Position numbers and translations under genes: made by a program
From: Krumholzibacterium sp965370495
Lineage (GTDB): Bacteria; Krumholzibacteriota; Krumholzibacteriia; Krumholzibacteriales; Krumholzibacteriaceae
Direction: 5' to 3'
DNA: 17,369 nt
Assembly (NCBI GenBank): GCA_965370495.1
Contig: CBDUUV010000051.1
Span: 1 to 17,369, forward strand
Notes under the pieces: generated by a model
Seen by the model: the letters and a program-made list of their open reading frames with translations, nothing else
Databases searched by the model: none
What the model was told of the DNA's origin: nothing
Part shown: positions 13,334-17,369 of the stretch, in pieces
Position numbering within the stretch: position 1 is the first letter of the stretch
How the letters are laid out: the number at the start of each line of letters is the position of its first letter

Positions 13334-14485
13334 CTACAGATCCCTTGAATGCAGGACATCGCGCGCGATAATCATTCTCTGGATCTCGCTGGTGCCTTCG
13401 AAGATCCTGTTGATCCTCGAGTCGCGGTACATTCTTTCGATCGGGAACTCGGTTGTGAACCCGTAACCCGCGAATATCTGTAGAGCGCTATCGACGATCC
13501 TGTCGAGCGCTTCCGAACAGTAGAGCTTCACAATAGATGATTCCCTCGTGATGCTCATGCCCTGGTCATACATCCATGCTGTCCTGTAGAGGATGGATTC
13601 CATGTTGTAGATTTCCATCGACATATCGGCAAGCATCCACTGGATGCCCTGATTCTGAGAGATCTTTTTTCCGAACTGGATTCTTTCCTTCGCGTATGCG
13701 GTACTCAGGGCAAGCGATTCCTTGGCTGTACCCAGAGCTGCGGCTCCGAGGCCGAGCCTTCCCGTGTTGAGGACCTTCATTCCGATCAGGAGACCGCGTC
13801 CTTCTCTACCGAGAAGGTTCTCTTTTGGTACCTTGACATCCTCGAAGATCAGTTCGGCCGTTTCCGAGCCCCTGATACCCATTTTTTCCTCGATTTTGCC
13901 CACACTGAATCCGGGAAATTCTTTTTCGATGATCAATACGGACATCTTTCCGTTTGCGCTGCCACCGACCATTTTGACAAATGTGGTAAAGTAATCCGCA
14001 AAACTACCGTTCGTGATGAATATCTTGCCGCCATTTACGAGATAGTAGTCGCCTTTGTCTTCGGCCGTCGTTTCCGGATTATACGCATCAGAACCGGCAT
14101 TTGGTTCTGTGAGGGCATAGGCGCCGATCTTTTTGCCCTCGGCGAGTGGAACAAGGAATTTCTGTTTCTGTTCCTCGGTACCGAAGTGATATATGCCGGA
14201 TGAGCCTATACTCTGATGAGCTCCGATAAATGTCGCCGTGGAGGCGCAGCCTCTGCCGATCTCTTCCTGCATGATGCAATACCCGATCTCGCCCATACCA
14301 GCGCCGCCGTACTCGGGGGGGAAGGAGATGCCGAGAAACCCCAGCTCTGCCATTTTGTCGATGAGCTTGCGGGGAATCTTTTTCTCTTTGTCTATCTGTG
14401 CCGCGATCGGTTTAAGCTCGCTGTCCACGAACTTCTTTACCATGTCTTTGAGCATTTTTTGTTCATCAGTGAAGGTCCAATCCAT
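13334..14485 (-). CDS. Acyl-CoA dehydrogenase
   Basis: The 383-residue FAD flavoprotein oxidises acyl-CoA to trans-2-enoyl-CoA and passes electrons to ETF. N-terminal helical domain starts MDWTFTDEQKMLKDMVKKF. The FAD/substrate signature YALTEPNAGSDA is near residues 125-137, and the C-terminal block RDSRINRIFEGTSEIQRMIIARD holds the catalytic glutamate (FEGT), as in short/medium-chain members. The start at 14485 is preferred over an upstream in-frame ATG at 14620 because GGAGGAAGG sits just before it and the family begins there. No etfA/etfB or thiolase is adjacent, so chain length and pathway are unknown. It converges with comM across 23 nt. Confidence 0.95.
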   Translation of the reverse strand: MDWTFTDEQKMLKDMVKKFVDSELKPIAAQIDKEKKIPRKLIDKMAELGFLGISFPPEYGGAGMGEIGYCIMQEEIGRGCASTATFIGAHQSIGSSGIYHFGTEEQKQKFLVPLAEGKKIGAYALTEPNAGSDAYNPETTAEDKGDYYLVNGGKIFITNGSFADYFTTFVKMVGGSANGKMSVLIIEKEFPGFSVGKIEEKMGIRGSETAELIFEDVKVPKENLLGREGRGLLIGMKVLNTGRLGLGAAALGTAKESLALSTAYAKERIQFGKKISQNQGIQWMLADMSMEIYNMESILYRTAWMYDQGMSITRESSIVKLYCSEALDRIVDSALQIFAGYGFTTEFPIERMYRDSRINRIFEGTSEIQRMIIARDVLHSRDL

Positions 14486-14804
14486 TATCCTTCCTCCTTC
14501 ATTGTCTTCGGCGGATGATTGTCTTTGTTTTTTTTTCAGTATTCCCGGCTGAGGATGCTGAATATGGTTTTTGTTTATGGAACAGCGGCCAGTATGGCTG
14601 CGATCCTGGTAGTTCAGCACGGGAATGTGTAGGATATATACGGCGCCAGATCATGTCAAGGAAAATGAATTGAATCAGGAAGCATGATGGTGGTAGATTT
14701 ATGATCCTGAAGGAATTTGCGGTCGCGACGCGGGTTTTATGCCGATCTCGCGGCCGGTGTTTTAGACCCGGTGTACGGATGGATACAAGCAAAAAGCGGG
14801 AGTA
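14486..14804. other. Intergenic region between divergent acyl-CoA dehydrogenase and nth
   Basis: This 319-nt stretch contains the acyl-CoA dehydrogenase promoter on the minus strand. On the plus strand there is only a weak candidate for nth, TTGAAT (14670) and TAGATT (14694) with 18-nt spacing. A 34-codon plus-strand ORF (14701-14805) ends in TAATG over the nth start but has no recognisable features. I see no RNA gene or mobile element. Confidence 0.5.
14631..14659 (-). promoter_or_regulatory. Promoter of the acyl-CoA dehydrogenase gene
   Basis: On the minus strand, TTGACA (14659-14654), 17 nt, and TATCCT (14636-14631) lie about 145 nt upstream of the ATG, leaving a leader of roughly 140 nt. 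Confidence 0.6.
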
Positions 14805-15512
14805 ATGCTTTTGGGTGTAAAATACAAAGCACAGTGGTTTCCGCATGGGGAAAGGAAGGCTTCGGATATCCTGCATGGAATAATAGCTCCCATGAAAAAA
14901 GCTGTCAGCAAGGAAAAGGATCCGTCGGTCTCGCTTATAGCGAGAGAGACGAGATCGGCCTTTAGAGTGCTTGTGTCAACTGTCATAAGTGCCCGCACGA
15001 AAGATGAGGTGACCGCAGCAGCGAGCGCGAGGCTCTTTGCGATCGCAGGCACGGCAGAGGAGATTGCGGCGCTTGATACGGATACCATCGAAAAGGCGAT
15101 TTACCCTGCGGGATTCTACAAGACAAAGGCCAGGGCAATAAGAGGTCTTTCGCTCATGATCCTTTCTGACTTCGAGGGAAAAGTTCCTGACAGTATCGAC
15201 GAGCTGGTTCTATTGCCGGGAGTAGGCAGGAAGACGGCCAACCTTACAGTGACTCTTGGTTTTGGCAAGCTCGGCATATGTGTCGATACTCATGTTCACA
15301 GGGTTTGCAACAGGCTCGGTGCCATCAGGACCAAAAGCCCCGAGGAAACAGAATACGCATTGAGGAGAGTTCTGGTAAAAAAACACTGGATAGAAATAAA
15401 CGATCTGTTGGTGATGTATGGGAAATCAGTGTGTACGCCTGTATCGCCCAGATGCTCAGCCTGTGTTGTAAATGACATCTGCGAACGAGCGGGTGTCATG
15501 AAATCACGATGA
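14805..15512 (+). CDS. nth: Endonuclease III
   Basis: The 235-residue base-excision-repair enzyme is a DNA glycosylase/AP lyase removing oxidised pyrimidines. The helix-hairpin-helix LPGVGRKTAN carries the catalytic Lys near residue 144. The catalytic Asp is in VDTHVHRVCNRLG. The C-terminal [4Fe-4S] ligands have the classical spacing C-x6-C-x2-C-x5-C in CTPVSPRC..C.....C. The start is uncertain: ATG 14805 has GGGAG only 2 nt upstream, while GTG 14814 would have better spacing and ATG 14892 would remove part of the first helix. The family alignment favours an N-terminus near 14805. A secreted M64 peptidase gene follows 48 nt after its stop. Confidence 0.95.
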   Translation: MLLGVKYKAQWFPHGERKASDILHGIIAPMKKAVSKEKDPSVSLIARETRSAFRVLVSTVISARTKDEVTAAASARLFAIAGTAEEIAALDTDTIEKAIYPAGFYKTKARAIRGLSLMILSDFEGKVPDSIDELVLLPGVGRKTANLTVTLGFGKLGICVDTHVHRVCNRLGAIRTKSPEETEYALRRVLVKKHWIEINDLLVMYGKSVCTPVSPRCSACVVNDICERAGVMKSR

Positions 15513-15560
15513 TCGATCTCTGTTGTTTCAGACGATTTTATCTTTGCGAGGAGTATGGAT

Positions 15561-16850
15561 ATGTGGAGAGCTGTATTTCTTCTTTTAATAATTATACCTG
15601 TGCGTCTTTTTGCGTTTACACAGCCCGATTTTGATACCTATTTCATGGATGGCACACTCAGGGTGGACCTGTACCACACGGGGGCTGGTGACGGGGAAGT
15701 CTATGCGATAGATGAGATAATCAGGGAACCACACTGGGGAGGGAACCCACGGCACCTTATTGATGATATGAATCTCGGGGGGAGTATCTTCCGTGTATAT
15801 GATCTGGAGACAAACGTACTCATATATTCAAATGGGTATTGTTCCATTTTCGGTGAATGGGTGACTGTCGATGAAGCTATGGAAGGAGTTGCAAAGACTT
15901 TTCATGAATCGTTGATCATGCCGTTCCCCAGGGCTCCGGTCCAGATCAGGATCGACCGGAGGGACAGGGAGAATATCTTCAGGACTGTATATGATTTTGT
16001 CGTTGACCCGGGCGACTTTCACATAAAAACAGGAACCAGGTATTCTCATTTCAGGATGAGGAAGATCCTGGATAACGGGCCACCTGACCGCAAGGTTGAT
16101 ATCGTAATCCTGGCAGATGGATACAAGAAAGACGAGATGCATAAACTTAGAAAAGATGTAAAGAGGCTCGTGGATGTTTTATTCGATGTAGAGCCGTTTA
16201 GAAGCCGTAAAAGAGATTTCAACGTAAGGCTTATCGAATCCGTTTCGGCAGAGTCGAATGTGGATGATCCCAGGCAGGGGGTCTACCGGGACAATTTCCT
16301 TGGCCTTTCATTCAATAGTCTTGATCTCGACAGATATATGCTTTCCCTGTCCAACAAGGTCATTCGGGATGTGGCGGCCAGGGTTCCCTATGACCGGATT
16401 GTATTGCTGGCAAATGAAGATAAATACGGTGGAGGAGGGATTTTCCGGCTCTTTGCAGCATGTATATCGGATAACGAGTTCGATGAGTATGTTTTCGTTC
16501 ACGAATTCGGGCATAATTTTGCGGGGCTTGCCGATGAATATTTTTCATCCAAGGTAACTTACAATGATATCTATCCAGCTGGTGTTGAACCATGGGAACC
16601 GAACATCACGGCCCTGCTCGATCCCGAGAACGTTAAATGGGGAGACCTTATAGAAGATGGCACGCCCGTTCCGACTCCGGACGATTCTCTGCACGCGGAT
16701 CTGGCAGGGTGTTTCGAAGGAGCCGGGTACTCCGCTGAAGGGCTGTACCGTTCTGCTCATGACTGTATAATGAAATCGAAGAAACTCGATGGGTTCTGCC
16801 CCGCGTGCCTGGAGGCAATAGAAAAAATGATCGATTATTATACGAAGTGA
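15561..16850 (+). CDS. Secreted M64-family zinc metallopeptidase
   Basis: The 429-residue protein starts MWRAVFLLLIIIPVRLFA, a signal peptide. The C-terminal half carries the M64 (IgA-peptidase-like) signature HEFGHNFAGLADEY: zinc ligands His314 and His318, catalytic Glu315, and Asp325. The VDIVILADGYKKDEM block that opens the M64 catalytic domain is near residue 178. Four Cys near the end (AGCF, HDCIM, FCPAC) fit the disulfide-rich C-terminus of the family. The N-terminal 170 residues match the usual N-terminal beta domain in position. ATG 15561 is chosen over 15555 because GAGGAG (15548-15553) then has 7-nt spacing. It is likely exported; the substrate is unknown. Probably cotranscribed with nth. 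Confidence 0.93.
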   Translation: MWRAVFLLLIIIPVRLFAFTQPDFDTYFMDGTLRVDLYHTGAGDGEVYAIDEIIREPHWGGNPRHLIDDMNLGGSIFRVYDLETNVLIYSNGYCSIFGEWVTVDEAMEGVAKTFHESLIMPFPRAPVQIRIDRRDRENIFRTVYDFVVDPGDFHIKTGTRYSHFRMRKILDNGPPDRKVDIVILADGYKKDEMHKLRKDVKRLVDVLFDVEPFRSRKRDFNVRLIESVSAESNVDDPRQGVYRDNFLGLSFNSLDLDRYMLSLSNKVIRDVAARVPYDRIVLLANEDKYGGGGIFRLFAACISDNEFDEYVFVHEFGHNFAGLADEYFSSKVTYNDIYPAGVEPWEPNITALLDPENVKWGDLIEDGTPVPTPDDSLHADLAGCFEGAGYSAEGLYRSAHDCIMKSKKLDGFCPACLEAIEKMIDYYTK

Positions 16851-16882
16851 CAGGACGTTACCTTGTTATCACCGTATTCCGT

Positions 16883-17369
16883 CTACGGCCCGAGGGTCAT
16901 AAGCCTGTTTGAATCAAGGAATTCCCCGGCTTTTATGGATTCCTTCATGTCAAGCTGCTGGAATTCGGCCTCGAGAATAGCGAAATGACTGCGTTCGATC
17001 GCTGCCATGTATACAAGCATCGATTTGGCATTTGAATCGTTGGTTTTCTTTGACAGGTCGGTATAGAATTCCTCAGCCATTTTTTCTGCTTTCATTCCGA
17101 TTTCGAAAAGTTCCTTCAGGTCCGCGTTCTTTTCGATCGCTTCATCGATTATGGGAACAATCGATTTTGTGGGAAGTATAAGCTCTATTTCGGGAAACAT
17201 CCTGTTATAGACTTCCGTTAGGGTTTCCTCATGCTTTTTTTCCTGCGAGACAAGGAATTCGAACTTTTCCGCGAGATCCTCGTTCTTTACGATCTTTTTC
17301 ATATGTTCGTAGAGTTTTACAGCGTCTATCTCAGATTTGATCGCGATACCAAGTATCTCGAGTATTGTA
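16883..17369 (-). CDS. Ferritin-like/rubrerythrin-type diiron protein, N-terminus cut by window edge
   Basis: The frame is open from the right edge. The first visible residues are TILEILGIAIKSEIDAVKLYEHMKK, so an internal ATG at 17302 is not the true start and the gene extends beyond the window. At least 161 residues are visible. It forms a four-helix bundle with diiron ligand pattern: Glu in KSEIDA, ExxH in SQEKKHEE, Glu in MAEEFY, and ExxH in AIERSHFA. Such proteins detoxify peroxide or store iron; no rubredoxin domain is seen in the visible part. The gene converges with the M64 peptidase gene across 32 nt. Confidence is high for the family and low for the specific role. Confidence 0.88.
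   Translation of the reverse strand, partial: TILEILGIAIKSEIDAVKLYEHMKKIVKNEDLAEKFEFLVSQEKKHEETLTEVYNRMFPEIELILPTKSIVPIIDEAIEKNADLKELFEIGMKAEKMAEEFYTDLSKKTNDSNAKSMLVYMAAIERSHFAILEAEFQQLDMKESIKAGEFLDSNRLMTLGP

Noticed and set aside
1..17369. Genome-wide reassignment of TGA to an amino acid as the explanation for the interrupted frames
   Set aside because: TGA ends several ordinary genes at family-normal lengths (the lipoprotein, arsR, antiporter, nth and M64 genes), and TGG is used for Trp, so the code is not generally changed.
1..17369. CRISPR arrays, insertion sequences, prophage or integrase genes
   Set aside because: No spaced direct repeats, transposase, integrase or terminal inverted repeats were seen; the only tandem repeat is coding (H1-like gene).

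Overview
This is a bacterial chromosomal window of moderate G+C, probably from a Gram-negative anaerobe or facultative anaerobe. Supporting signs are a lipoprotein and secreted proteins with signal peptides, a ferredoxin-type DUF362 protein, a ferritin/rubrerythrin-like protein, and good TTGACA-type sigma70 promoters. The exact phylum cannot be fixed from the sequence. The M64 peptidase, the NhaC antiporter with an extra N-terminal domain and a 'WGxIK' C-terminal tail suggest a little-cultivated lineage of the FCB/Krumholzibacteria/Latescibacteria kind, but this is inference.

Layout. Left edge (minus strand): a CAT-anticodon tRNA followed closely by tilS, which runs off the window. Plus strand 1424-5164: a divergent ketol-acid reductoisomerase (ilvC-like), a lipoprotein that looks like a catalytically dead zinc peptidase, gltX, tRNA-Gln(CTG) and tRNA-Glu(CTC), closed by a strong terminator. 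Minus strand 6058-5292: an ArsR-family repressor with a clear promoter and operator, a very small membrane protein whose frame contains an in-frame TGA followed by a SECIS-like hairpin, and a FmdB-type zinc ribbon. Minus strand 11095-6147: a DUF362/ferredoxin protein, an NhaC-type antiporter, a secreted protein also interrupted by an in-frame TGA (Cys-Gly-TGA) with a SECIS-like hairpin, and a MATE transporter. Plus strand: a lysine/alanine-rich histone H1-like protein made of octapeptide repeats, then comM. Then acyl-CoA dehydrogenase (minus), nth and a secreted M64 peptidase (plus), and a ferritin-like protein (minus) truncated by the right edge.

Main discovery. Two separate minus-strand genes each carry one in-frame TGA that conventional gene calling would treat as a stop. 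In both, an open frame continues to within 1-14 nt of the next gene. In both, a GC-containing hairpin with a GG-bearing apical loop begins 13-17 nt after the TGA, which is the geometry of bacterial SECIS elements. I propose two new candidate selenoproteins. One is a roughly 61-residue ArsR-regulated membrane protein with a '...GVPT-U-MSGTC' motif. The other is a roughly 176-residue secreted beta-rich protein with a 'C-G-U' motif. No selenocysteine machinery lies in the window, so this remains a testable inference.

Other themes. Enzymes sit beside their tRNAs twice: gltX with tRNA-Gln and tRNA-Glu, and tilS with a CAT tRNA. Several proteins are odd members of familiar families, including the KARI paralog, the pseudo-peptidase and the NhaC with a periplasmic N-terminal module.
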